Source: Oscillospiraceae bacterium
Lineage (GTDB): Bacteria > Bacillota > Clostridia > Oscillospirales > Ruminococcaceae
Length of the DNA: 64,000 nucleotides
Assembly: GCA_017432285.1 (NCBI GenBank)
Contig: JAFRJM010000006.1
Span: 124,001 to 188,000 of the forward strand
Direction of reading: 5' to 3'
Below are positions 26,195-34,035 of the stretch, piece after piece; within the stretch, counting starts at the first letter, position 1; every line of letters begins with the position of its first letter. The translations under genes and the position numbers were made by a program. The notes beneath the pieces were generated by a model. That model had not been told where the DNA came from and did not search any database. It saw only the letters and a program-made list of their open reading frames with translations.

Positions 26195-27202
26195 GTGAAA
26201 ACGAAAAATAGTTCTCTCATGAAGAAAATACTGCAGTCCCAGTATGCGAACCTGACGGGTATTATCGTTTTGATTATTACATTTGCAACGATCGTAACAA
26301 TTGTTAACCCGTTGTTCCTCAGCAAGGCAAATATCCTGAACGTCGGAAGACAGATGGTCGTCTTTGGTATTATTGCCTGTGCGCTTTCTTTCCCGCAGAT
26401 TGCAGGAAACACAGATATGGGTATTGAGTCTGTCGGAGCTCTTTGCGGAGCAATTACGTGCGAGTTGGTTTCAGCATCCAACCCGGGAATAATTCAGGCA
26501 CAAATCCACCCTGTTCTGGCTATCATCATCGGTGTAGTAGTTGGAGCTCTTTGCGGACTACTCAATGGTGTATTGATTGCTTACACTACTATTCCTGCAT
26601 TTATCGTAACGCTTGGTACTCAGACCGCTTTGCGTGGAATGACGTATATTGTTACAAATAATATGCCTATTGCTCAGCTTGACGAGAGATTCCTCTGGCT
26701 GTCTGAAGCAAAACTGTTCGGAATCAATATTCAGATATACTTCCTTGCATGTTTCTTCTTGGTAACAGCTTTCATACTCAACAAAACCACATTTGGACGT
26801 AAAGTATTCGCCGTTGGAGGAAATGCTCAGGCAGCATACCAGTCAGGTATCAATGTTAAGCGCATTACTCTATACTGCTATATCATTTGTGGAATCATAG
26901 CATCTCTTGCAGGAATCCTTCTTTCTGCTCGTACAAACTCAGCACAGCCTACTGCAATGAATGGTTATTCAACAGTTGCAATTTCTGCTTGCGCTATGGG
27001 CGGTGTTCCACTTGAAGGTGGTGAGGGCTCTGTAATAGGAATGGTATTCGGCTCTCTTATGATGGCAATGCTGACTAACGGAATGAATATGATGAAACTT
27101 TCCACAAACTATCAGTACATATTCCGTGGTGTCATGCTTATCCTCTCTGTCTTCTATGCACAGTGGATCAACAAGAAAACAGCATCTCTTGCAAGAGAGT
27201 AA
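26195..27202 (+). CDS. Sugar ABC transporter permease, RbsC/CUT2 type
   Basis: 335 residues from the GTG at 26195, about eight to ten membrane helices. Family motifs include AGNTDMGIESVGALCGAI, GLLNGVLIAYTTIPAFIVTLGT, VFAVGGNAQAAYQSGINV and the EAA-like GIMALG-type loop near GGVPLEGGEGSVIGMVFG. The ATG at 26186 sits only 1-2 nt after GAAAGGA. The GTG at 26195 lies 10 nt after it and is the better start, though not certain. It forms the channel with the RbsA-type ATPase. Confidence 0.9.
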   Translation: MKTKNSSLMKKILQSQYANLTGIIVLIITFATIVTIVNPLFLSKANILNVGRQMVVFGIIACALSFPQIAGNTDMGIESVGALCGAITCELVSASNPGIIQAQIHPVLAIIIGVVVGALCGLLNGVLIAYTTIPAFIVTLGTQTALRGMTYIVTNNMPIAQLDERFLWLSEAKLFGINIQIYFLACFFLVTAFILNKTTFGRKVFAVGGNAQAAYQSGINVKRITLYCYIICGIIASLAGILLSARTNSAQPTAMNGYSTVAISACAMGGVPLEGGEGSVIGMVFGSLMMAMLTNGMNMMKLSTNYQYIFRGVMLILSVFYAQWINKKTASLARE

Positions 27203-27259
27203 TTCTAATTCGTAAATTGTTCCCAAGTAGGGAAGAATATATATCAATGGAGGGAAAAT

Positions 27260-28312
27260 ATGAAAAAATTATTCGCTTTGTTGCTCATCCTCGTTCTTTC
27301 TTTCTCCCTGGTTGCCTGCGGTGGTAGCAGCGACGGTGGAGAGCAGCCTGCACCATCTGGTGGTGGCGATGCAGCTCCAGCTCCAGCAGAGAAAAAGATT
27401 CGTGTAGCAGCAGTCCCGCAGTATCCGCCGGAAGAGTGGGCACAGACCGTTCTTAACGGAATCCGTGCAGCTTGCAAGTATTACGGATATGAATGCGATG
27501 ACTTCGACTGCAACGGTGAGACCGACCTGCAGAACAACATTCTTCAGGACTGCATTGTTCAGGGCTATGATGTAATCATCCTTCAGACTTGTGACGGAAC
27601 ATCTCAGGGTGCTATCGTTAAGGAAGCTATGGATGCAGGTATCGTAGTTGTCGACTTCGACTGCTTGGTAATGCAGGCTGATGGAACGTCCAACGCAACA
27701 GCATCTGTCAAGAACAACGACTACAACGGTGGTGAAGTTGCACTCCAGTTGCTGGTTGATGCAGTAGGTGAAGATGCGACTATCCTCTATGTCCAGGAGA
27801 ACCCTGGTGTAGGTTCTGGTCTGTATCGTAACAATGGTTTCCGTGCAGCAGCTGAGAAATATCCGAACCTGAAGTTCTTGACAAGCCGTCCTTCCGAGTC
27901 CGGCCGTGCAGCATATCAGGCTTGGGTACAGGACTGGATCCTTTCCGATCCTGAGATCAAAGGTGTTTTCTGCTACTTCGGCGATGCTTCTATCGGCGCA
28001 TATTATGGCTGCCAGGAAGCAGATCGTGGAGACATCAAGATCGTTGGTTATGACGCAACTCAAGAGCAGGTTGACATCATGAACAAAGATGGCAAAGACT
28101 GCAACCTTATTGCTTCTGTCGCACTGTTCCCTGGTGTTATGGGCGGTGTCTGTGTTGAGGCAGCTCATGAAGTTCTTACCAATGGCTATAAGAAGGGCAC
28201 AGCAGACGAAATCGTCTGGATGGAGAATGGCCTTCTGACACCTGAAAACTCTGCAACATTCGTCGATACAATTTGGAGCGAACCGGTAACTGACTGGTCC
28301 AATTACGGCTGA
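27260..28312 (+). CDS. Sugar ABC transporter substrate-binding lipoprotein, RbsB type
   Basis: 350 residues. A lipoprotein signal peptide ends LVACGG (Cys at about residue 20), followed by a Gly/Ser/Pro/Ala-rich tether to about residue 45 and a periplasmic-binding-protein type 1 fold (IRVAAVPQYPPEEWAQTVLNGIRAACKYYG, then VVDFDCLV and IVGYDAT). The fold binds small monosaccharide-like ligands, here probably the glycated compound itself. The gene is 58 bp after the permease. Codons are biased to optimal ones, suggesting high expression. Confidence 0.9.
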   Translation: MKKLFALLLILVLSFSLVACGGSSDGGEQPAPSGGGDAAPAPAEKKIRVAAVPQYPPEEWAQTVLNGIRAACKYYGYECDDFDCNGETDLQNNILQDCIVQGYDVIILQTCDGTSQGAIVKEAMDAGIVVVDFDCLVMQADGTSNATASVKNNDYNGGEVALQLLVDAVGEDATILYVQENPGVGSGLYRNNGFRAAAEKYPNLKFLTSRPSESGRAAYQAWVQDWILSDPEIKGVFCYFGDASIGAYYGCQEADRGDIKIVGYDATQEQVDIMNKDGKDCNLIASVALFPGVMGGVCVEAAHEVLTNGYKKGTADEIVWMENGLLTPENSATFVDTIWSEPVTDWSNYG

Positions 28313-28352
28313 TAAGCATTGATTCAGAGTTTTTGATCTGACTTGAATCCGG

Positions 28353-28381
28353 AATGCGCCGGGATTCTTTCCCGGCGCATT
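28353..28381 (+). other. Stem-loop after the binding-protein gene
   Basis: AATGCGCCGGGA / TCCCGGCGCATT, 12-bp perfect stem, 5-nt loop, no U tract. Hairpins in this place often protect the binding-protein message so it is made in excess over the permease. A U-tract terminator follows at 28473. Confidence 0.6.
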
Positions 28382-28472
28382 CATTGGAAACAATTGTATA
28401 GGGCTCTAGTGGTATGGTAAGGACCCTGTATTTCGTATATGCCTATCATTAGGCAGTCATACTGACCACATG

Positions 28473-28503
28473 AGACCATGGCTTTTTGCAGTGGTCTTTT
28501 TAT
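28473..28503 (+). terminator. Probable terminator of the ABC operon
   Basis: AGACCATGGC / GCAGTGGTCT imperfect stem followed by TTTTTATTTG. Readthrough into the next epimerase gene, 41 bp on, is possible since no clear promoter is seen between. Confidence 0.6.
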
Positions 28504-28546
28504 TTGTTTTCTTTTTTCAGGAAAATGAGGTTTTAGGAGAAACAAA

Positions 28547-29374
28547 ATGGCAAAGATAAAGAAGGAGCAGATACTTGGAACCAACTTTTCATATACAGGC
28601 CATCGCCTAAGTTATTGGTTTGAATCCATGAAAAGGCTCGATGTTTCCAGAGTGGAATTCTATGGCTGTGCTCCGCATTGTTACTTGTATGATGTCACTC
28701 CTCAGAGAGCATTTTCTATTTCCCGCCAGTTGAAAGAGAATGGCATAGAGGTGTGTGTTTTCACTGCTGAGCAGTGTAATTATCCTGTCTCCACGGCGAT
28801 AAATGATTATCGGGTGAGAGAGCGTTCATTAGAGTATTACGAAAGAGCACTGGATGTTGCTTCAGTGCTTGAATCTCCATATATGCAGATGGTCACGGGT
28901 GGCGGATACATCGGAGATGATCCGGAGGAGGATTTCCAGCGCACTATTGATGCAATGTACCGCATCGTTAAGCACGCGGAAAAAGTCGGTGTAACCATTG
29001 TGCTTGAGTCAGACCCAACTACTTCTGTAAAGAGTATGGCTGATGTTGCCCGGGTGTTGGAAATCATCAACAGTCCTAATCTCGAAGCTCTTATAGACAC
29101 GAATGGTCTTATGGGCTCAGGAGAGGATTTTGCAGAAGTATTGAACAAAATTGGCAGCCACGTGAAACATATGCATTTTATAGATGCGATCGGTCCCCAA
29201 CATTGTCTGATTCCCGGAACGGGAAATCTTCCGTTGGAGAAGGATCTTGAGATCATGGCTGAATACGGATATACCGGAACATTGACCCCGGAATTATGGG
29301 GAACCAGATACAACGACTGGTGTGAAGAAGCAATGCGCCAGAGTCTGGAATTCCTGAGAAGCAGAGCGGAGTAG
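28547..29374 (+). CDS. FrlC-like sugar epimerase/isomerase, paralog 3
   Basis: 275 residues, xylose-isomerase-like TIM barrel. Ligand positions are VLESDPTT, ALIDTNG, HMHFIDA and PELWGTRYND. The ELWG ending and the FYGCAPH start group it with paralog 4 and apart from paralogs 1 and 2. It follows the ABC operon and is 12 bp upstream of paralog 4. RBS is AGGAGAAAC. Reaction by analogy is epimerisation of an Amadori-type ketose such as psicoselysine to fructoselysine. Confidence 0.78.
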   Translation: MAKIKKEQILGTNFSYTGHRLSYWFESMKRLDVSRVEFYGCAPHCYLYDVTPQRAFSISRQLKENGIEVCVFTAEQCNYPVSTAINDYRVRERSLEYYERALDVASVLESPYMQMVTGGGYIGDDPEEDFQRTIDAMYRIVKHAEKVGVTIVLESDPTTSVKSMADVARVLEIINSPNLEALIDTNGLMGSGEDFAEVLNKIGSHVKHMHFIDAIGPQHCLIPGTGNLPLEKDLEIMAEYGYTGTLTPELWGTRYNDWCEEAMRQSLEFLRSRAE

Positions 29375-29386
29375 GAGGGAAGTAAA

Positions 29387-30220
29387 GTGAAAAGAGAACA
29401 GTTTTACGGATGCAATTTCCACTATACCCGTCATCCGCTTTCATATTTTATCGATTCGATGAACCGTTTTGATGTGCATAAGATCGAATTCTATGCAGCT
29501 TCTCCGCATATGTATGTCGATGACTATACACCTGGTGAAGCCAGGGAGATCAGAAGACAGTTGGATAACGGAAATCTGGAAGTAATGATCATTACGGCAG
29601 AACAGTGCCTTTATCCGATCTCCATGGCCGTAGAAGATCCTTTCGCAAGAGAGCGTTCTATGCGCTACTATGAGCGGGCTCTAGAGCAGGGTTATGAACT
29701 CGGTGCAAAAGCTCTTCAGATCATGGGCGGTTTTGCTTCATATGAAGAGATGGAAGAGAACAACTATCACAATAGAGTTCTGGATGGGTTGTATCGTGTA
29801 TGCAAACATGCTGAAAGACTCGGAATGAAAGTAATACTTGAATCCGATGTTACTTCAACAGTACGTGATGGAGCAGCCATCAAAGCCACTATAAAAGAAC
29901 TTGGGCTCCCTAACATTACGGGAATGATCGACTTTGGGGCTAGCTGGCACGTTGAGGATTTTGAAGAGACAGTAAAACTCCTTGGGGAAGATCTCTATCA
30001 TATCCATGCAAACGATGTTAAAGGGAACGATTACTGCAAGGTCATCGGAACAGGCGATATTCCGATCAAAGAGTGGTTTGCGATTCTTGATAAGTACAAC
30101 TACAAAGGTGGCATCAGCCCGGAACTTTGGGGATTCCAGTACATAAACTGTGCGGATGAAGCATATGAGCAGGGACTGAAATTTTTCGAAAGCTACTTAA
30201 AAGAAACCGGTCAAATGTGA
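29387..30220 (+). CDS. FrlC-like sugar epimerase/isomerase, paralog 4 (GTG start)
   Basis: 277 residues, close to paralog 3. Ligand positions are ILESDVTS, GMIDFGAS, HIHANDVKG and PELWGFQY. It starts at a GTG preceded by GGAGGGA with a 6-nt gap; no ATG is better placed. Paralogs 3 and 4 share RxxLSYxxxSMxRxDVxxxEFYxxxPH in the first 40 residues. The next gene, SIS6, has its own promoter and operator. Confidence 0.78.
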   Translation: MKREQFYGCNFHYTRHPLSYFIDSMNRFDVHKIEFYAASPHMYVDDYTPGEAREIRRQLDNGNLEVMIITAEQCLYPISMAVEDPFARERSMRYYERALEQGYELGAKALQIMGGFASYEEMEENNYHNRVLDGLYRVCKHAERLGMKVILESDVTSTVRDGAAIKATIKELGLPNITGMIDFGASWHVEDFEETVKLLGEDLYHIHANDVKGNDYCKVIGTGDIPIKEWFAILDKYNYKGGISPELWGFQYINCADEAYEQGLKFFESYLKETGQM

Positions 30221-30229
30221 TTTTTGGTA

Positions 30230-30259
30230 TTGCAAAAGGATATAATACGTTATATAATG
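30230..30259 (+). promoter_or_regulatory. Promoter with operator upstream of SIS6
   Basis: TTGCAA (30230-30235), 17-nt spacer, TATAAT (30253-30258). CGTTATATAATG at 30248-30259 contains the -10 and is identical over 12 bp to the SIS2 promoter site at 20291-20302. Confidence 0.65.
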
Positions 30260-30311
30260 ATTGCGTGAGTAATGCTACTACTGACCAATAAATTGTTTAA
30301 GGAGAATATCG

Positions 30312-31286
30312 ATGTTTGACGTCAAGAAAATGATCGCCGAAGTGTTGGCGAAAACAGAGGTCAAGAACATAGCTTTCGTAGGCTGTGGCGGATCTCTTGT
30401 GTGCTTCCATGCACCGTATTATTTCGTGACCCGTGAGGCTGAGAACCTTGCTGCTTTCTATTGCAATGCACATGAGTTCACAAATGATCCTCCAAAGGGT
30501 GTTGGCAAGAATACTCTCGTGGTATGTGCTTCCCGTCGCGGAACGACAAAGCAGACTGTCGAAGCAGCTGCAAAGGCAAAAGACCTTGGCGCTACTGTAG
30601 TCGGACTTCAGTTCGGAGAAGATGAGACACCTCTGAAGAACACCTGTGATTATACGATCTCTTTCAAGGATGTAGGCGCTGACGGTGCTCTCTTTGAAGA
30701 AGGCAAAGGCGCAACAGCTCTTAAGATCGCTTATGAGTTAGTTCATCAGCTCGAAGGCAATGATGCTGTGTATGAGAAGATGGTTGACGCCATGGCCAAG
30801 ATGAATGAGCTCCTTCCCAAAGCAGTTGTTGCTGTAGTTCCGGAAGCAGTCAAATTCTCCATGGAATACTATAAAGATGAGATCATCTATACACTTGGTT
30901 CCGGTACCGCCTGGGGTGCTGCACATGGCGAGTCAATCTGCATCTTCATGGAAATGCAGTGGATCAACTCCTGTGTCATTCATCCTGACGAGTTCTTCAA
31001 CGGACCGTTTGAGATTACAGAGCCCGAAACAGCATATCTGTTCCTGAAGAGCACAGGAAAGACCCGCGAAGTAGATGACAGAGCTCTCCGTTTCCTGGAT
31101 AAGTTCAACCGTCATACAACAGTCATTGACGGCGCAGAATATGGTATGTGCGAACTTGGCGAAGTATCAACATACTATGATCAGGGATTCTATGATGGAG
31201 TTCTCGGAGTATACAACGATCTGCTGGCAGACCGCCGTCAGCATCCGCTGAGCTGGAGAAAATATATGTGGAAATTCGGATATTAA
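30312..31286 (+). CDS. SIS-domain protein 6, FrlB-like, variant active-site motif
   Basis: 324 residues. Loops are FVGCGGSLVCFH (about 22) and ASRRGTTKQ (about 76), C-terminus RRQHPLSWRKYMWKFGY. It is nearest to SIS5. At the motif that reads EFFHG in SIS1-SIS5 it reads DEFFNGPFE, with Asn at codon 230 (AAC, 30999-31001). If that His is catalytic, SIS6 may have altered chemistry or a binding role. First gene of an operon with the HAD and deacylase genes. RBS is AAGGAGAAT. Confidence 0.75.
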   Translation: MFDVKKMIAEVLAKTEVKNIAFVGCGGSLVCFHAPYYFVTREAENLAAFYCNAHEFTNDPPKGVGKNTLVVCASRRGTTKQTVEAAAKAKDLGATVVGLQFGEDETPLKNTCDYTISFKDVGADGALFEEGKGATALKIAYELVHQLEGNDAVYEKMVDAMAKMNELLPKAVVAVVPEAVKFSMEYYKDEIIYTLGSGTAWGAAHGESICIFMEMQWINSCVIHPDEFFNGPFEITEPETAYLFLKSTGKTREVDDRALRFLDKFNRHTTVIDGAEYGMCELGEVSTYYDQGFYDGVLGVYNDLLADRRQHPLSWRKYMWKFGY

Positions 31287-31316
31287 TCCATTTCTGCAGC
31301 TGAATTGAAGAATATT

Positions 31317-31347
31317 ACAGCCTGCATGTGGAACGCATGCAGGCTGT
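31317..31347 (+). other. Intercistronic stem-loop between SIS6 and the HAD gene
   Basis: ACAGCCTGCATG / CATGCAGGCTGT, 12-bp perfect stem with a 7-nt loop, tail TTCTCT. The U tract is too poor for a firm terminator. It could attenuate or stabilise. Confidence 0.6.
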
Positions 31348-31374
31348 TTCTCTAAATCGAATAGAAGGTACATT

Positions 31375-32061
31375 ATGAAAGAAAAGAAAGCAGTAATATT
31401 TGATGTCGATGGTTTGATGCTCAACACAGAATTCGTGTGGCTTGAGTGCTGGATGAAAGTGGGCAATGATCATGATCTCCCTGAGTTCGGCCCTCTTTTT
31501 CATAAGGCAGTCGGCACAACAGGAAAAGATATAGAAGACATGCTGGATAGAGAGCTTCCCTTTGTTTCTGAAGAAGAAAGGCGCCAATTGATGGTAGATG
31601 TCCGAAAATACGGCAGCAAAGTCACTGACGATAAACTGGTAAAGATGCCCGGATTGATTGAACTGCTTGATTATCTGGAAAGCGAAGGATACCGTGTTGC
31701 TGTTGCCACGACAACCAGCAGGGATCTTACAGAATACCGTCTGAAAAAAGAAGATGTTTATAACAGGTTTGAGTATATCCTCTGCGGAGATGAGGTTGTA
31801 AAACGCAAACCCGATCCTGAGATTTATCTCAATGTGCTGAAAGCGTTGAAGCTTGATCCGGAGGAGGTTCTTGTACTGGAAGATACAGGTTACGGAGTTG
31901 CTGCTGCCCATGCGGCTGGATGTGATGTTATAATGGTGCCGTCAGTAAATGAACCTACAAAAGACGAAGAGGATGTCGCGCTTGCCATAGTGAGTGACCT
32001 TTATGCTGTTAAGTCAATAATCGAGGAAACGATGGAATGCACGAATCCGAAGGAGATCTAG
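31375..32061 (+). CDS. HAD-family phosphatase, beta-phosphoglucomutase-like
   Basis: 228 residues. Motif I FDVDGLMLNTE (Asp10 and Asp12), motif II ATTTSRD, motif III with Lys in KRKPDPEIYL, motif IV LEDTGYGVAAAHAAG. The cap is the helical C1 type seen in beta-phosphoglucomutases and sugar-phosphate phosphatases. Its stop codon TAG is directly followed by the deacylase ATG with no gap, so the two are tightly coupled. In this setting it could remove phosphate from dead-end phosphorylated sugar-amines. That is a guess. Confidence 0.82.
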   Translation: MKEKKAVIFDVDGLMLNTEFVWLECWMKVGNDHDLPEFGPLFHKAVGTTGKDIEDMLDRELPFVSEEERRQLMVDVRKYGSKVTDDKLVKMPGLIELLDYLESEGYRVAVATTTSRDLTEYRLKKEDVYNRFEYILCGDEVVKRKPDPEIYLNVLKALKLDPEEVLVLEDTGYGVAAAHAAGCDVIMVPSVNEPTKDEEDVALAIVSDLYAVKSIIEETMECTNPKEI

Positions 32062-32994
32062 ATGCTGAAGATATGCGGGAAAGTATTAGAAAGCGGAAGT
32101 AAACTTAAGTGCAGTTTAGGTCCTGAAGGTTATCCTATGCCGGTAACACTGGTTTCCGGTAAAAATCCGGGAAAGACTTTGCTTATTACGGCACAGATCC
32201 ATTCCGGAGAATATGCAGGTACTCCTGCTGTGATCAGATTGGCAAACGAAGTAGACCCTGACATGCTGGATGGCAACCTTGTCCTTTTTCATCTGGTCAA
32301 TATCACAGGGTTTTATGAGGGAATGAATGCATATGTTCCTGAAGACCACGGCAACCTGAACGGATGTTATCCGGGCAATACAGATACGGTTTCCGGAAGG
32401 ATCGCATCATTCTTTGTCAATGAAGTATTTCCTTTTGTTGATGCCGTAATAGATCTTCATGGCGGTGGTATGAATGAGAGGTTGTCGCCATGTTTGTTTT
32501 ATCCCGGAGCGAATGATGATGTAAGGAAAAAATCTATTGAGATCGCTGATGCGACGGATATACCTGTTTTTATCATGTCAAGATCGACAACAGGAGAGGT
32601 AGGATATGCAGGAAATATTTTAGGTATTCCTTCATTGCTTCTGGAGCGTGGTTACGGTGGTATGTATGAGAAGGAATGGGGTGATAAATACTACAGAGAC
32701 CTCAGGTTGATACTTGATAATCTGGGAATGTATCATACAGATATGGTCACTGCATGTGAAAAAAGGGATTTCACAGAAGCGATATATATGGAATCCGCTG
32801 ATAACGGTCTGTGGTACCCAGCAGTTGAGCTGAATCAGGTAGTTCACAGCGGAGATTATATGGGTAAAGTGGAAGACCTTTACGGCAATATTTTGAGCAA
32901 ATACTATGCTCAGGCTGATGGTGAGGTGATGTATTATCGCACTTCCATGAATGCTGTCAAAGGTCACAACCTTGTTTCTTATGTTTTGTACTGA
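32062..32994 (+). CDS. Succinylglutamate desuccinylase/aspartoacylase family deacylase
   Basis: 310 residues, zinc carboxypeptidase-like (M14 relative). Zinc motifs are QIHSGEYAGT (about residues 48-57, HxxE type) and DLHGGGMNE (about 132), with catalytic Glu likely in LLLERGYGG. A C-terminal beta domain (VELNQVVHSGDYMGKVEDLYG) matches the AstE/AspA layout. It would remove an acyl group from an N-acyl amino acid. Sitting in the SIS6 operon, it could unmask an acylated amine either before or after deglycation. AGGAGATCTAG, overlapping the HAD end, supplies the RBS. Confidence 0.82.
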   Translation: MLKICGKVLESGSKLKCSLGPEGYPMPVTLVSGKNPGKTLLITAQIHSGEYAGTPAVIRLANEVDPDMLDGNLVLFHLVNITGFYEGMNAYVPEDHGNLNGCYPGNTDTVSGRIASFFVNEVFPFVDAVIDLHGGGMNERLSPCLFYPGANDDVRKKSIEIADATDIPVFIMSRSTTGEVGYAGNILGIPSLLLERGYGGMYEKEWGDKYYRDLRLILDNLGMYHTDMVTACEKRDFTEAIYMESADNGLWYPAVELNQVVHSGDYMGKVEDLYGNILSKYYAQADGEVMYYRTSMNAVKGHNLVSYVLY

Positions 32995-33003
32995 ATCCTG
33001 AAA

Positions 33004-33028
33004 AGATGGCTCTGAGCCATCTTTTTTT
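33004..33028 (+). terminator. Terminator of the SIS6-HAD-deacylase operon
   Basis: AGATGGCT / AGCCATCT with a 3-nt loop and seven U. It marks the right border of the putative Amadori locus. Confidence 0.88.
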
Positions 33029-33066
33029 GGTATCATACTATCAGTAGGAAAAAGGAGAAAAGTGCC

Positions 33067-34023
33067 ATGAACAAACGAGAAAGAGTGCTTAGAGCATACA
33101 GAGGAGAGAGACCGGACAGAGTTCCTGCAGCATTCTGGTATCACTTTCCTTCAGACTGTGTATATGGGGAGAAGGCAGTGCAGGCTCATCTGGATTTTTT
33201 CAATTCCAGCGGAACAGATCTGTGCAAGATAATGAATGATAATTTATGTCCCAAGGACCCGGAGATCAGAAATGCCTCAGACTGGATGAAGTTCAGTGCA
33301 TATTCAATGGACGAGGAATTCATCACAAGGCAGATCGACCTTATCCGTGAGATAGTCTCCAGGATGGACGGGGAAGCAGTGCTTCTTGCTACTGTTCATG
33401 GACTGGTGTCATGTGCATACCATATATTTGGAGGCAGCGACCTGTACGAGATAAACGGAACGCTTCTCGGCAAACTGGTAAGAGAAGATCCTGCAGCAAT
33501 GCACCATTGTTTCTCGCAACTGGCTGAATATATCAAAAAGTTTATCAAGCTGTGCTTAGAAGCAGGAGCAGACGGCATATATTATGCTTCACTTGGAGGA
33601 GAGCGCCGTATGTTCACAGATGAGGAGTTTGCGGAATTCATTGCCCCGTATGAGATAGATATTCTGAACTCGATTCCGAAAGTCCCGGCCTTCAACGTGC
33701 TTCATATGTGCAAAGCAGACCTTAATCTGGAAAGATATCTGAAATATCCTGCAACAGTCCTTAACTGGGGTGTCCATGAGAGGAATATTTCGCTCCTGGA
33801 GGGGAAAAAATTGTTTGGTGAAGATAAGGTATATCTGGGCGGAATGGACGACAGAGACGGTGTTTTGGTGTCAGGAAGCAAAGAAGAAATAGAAGCTGAA
33901 GCAAGGAAAGTGGTCAGCGAGATGGGGTGGAAGAAATTTATGCTTGGAGCAGATTGCACTCTGCCAACCAATCTTTCTTCTGACAGGATAAGGGCAGCAA
34001 TAGCCGGCACATATTTGGATTGA
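33067..34023 (+). CDS. Uroporphyrinogen decarboxylase (URO-D) family protein
   Basis: 318 residues with the URO-D barrel: start MNKRERVLRAYRGERPDRVPAAFWYHF, middle GADGIYYASLGGERR, end GWKKFMLGADCTLPTNLS. True HemE has a GYEVLGRPVDRP... active-site start with key Arg/Asp residues that I do not see. No heme genes are near. Anaerobes use many URO-D paralogs in methyl transfer (MtaA/MtbA type), so this is a paralog of unknown substrate. The metallophosphoesterase gene follows after 12 bp. Confidence 0.8.
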   Translation: MNKRERVLRAYRGERPDRVPAAFWYHFPSDCVYGEKAVQAHLDFFNSSGTDLCKIMNDNLCPKDPEIRNASDWMKFSAYSMDEEFITRQIDLIREIVSRMDGEAVLLATVHGLVSCAYHIFGGSDLYEINGTLLGKLVREDPAAMHHCFSQLAEYIKKFIKLCLEAGADGIYYASLGGERRMFTDEEFAEFIAPYEIDILNSIPKVPAFNVLHMCKADLNLERYLKYPATVLNWGVHERNISLLEGKKLFGEDKVYLGGMDDRDGVLVSGSKEEIEAEARKVVSEMGWKKFMLGADCTLPTNLSSDRIRAAIAGTYLD

Positions 34024-34035
34024 AGGCAGGAGATT

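Noticed and set aside
27269..28393. Long open frame (374 codons) antisense to the sugar-binding lipoprotein
   Set aside because: It mirrors a highly expressed gene with strong codon bias, lacks an RBS and has Cys-rich low-plausibility composition.
33067..34023. HemE (heme biosynthesis) for the URO-D protein
   Set aside because: Key HemE active-site segments are not visible and no heme genes are nearby.
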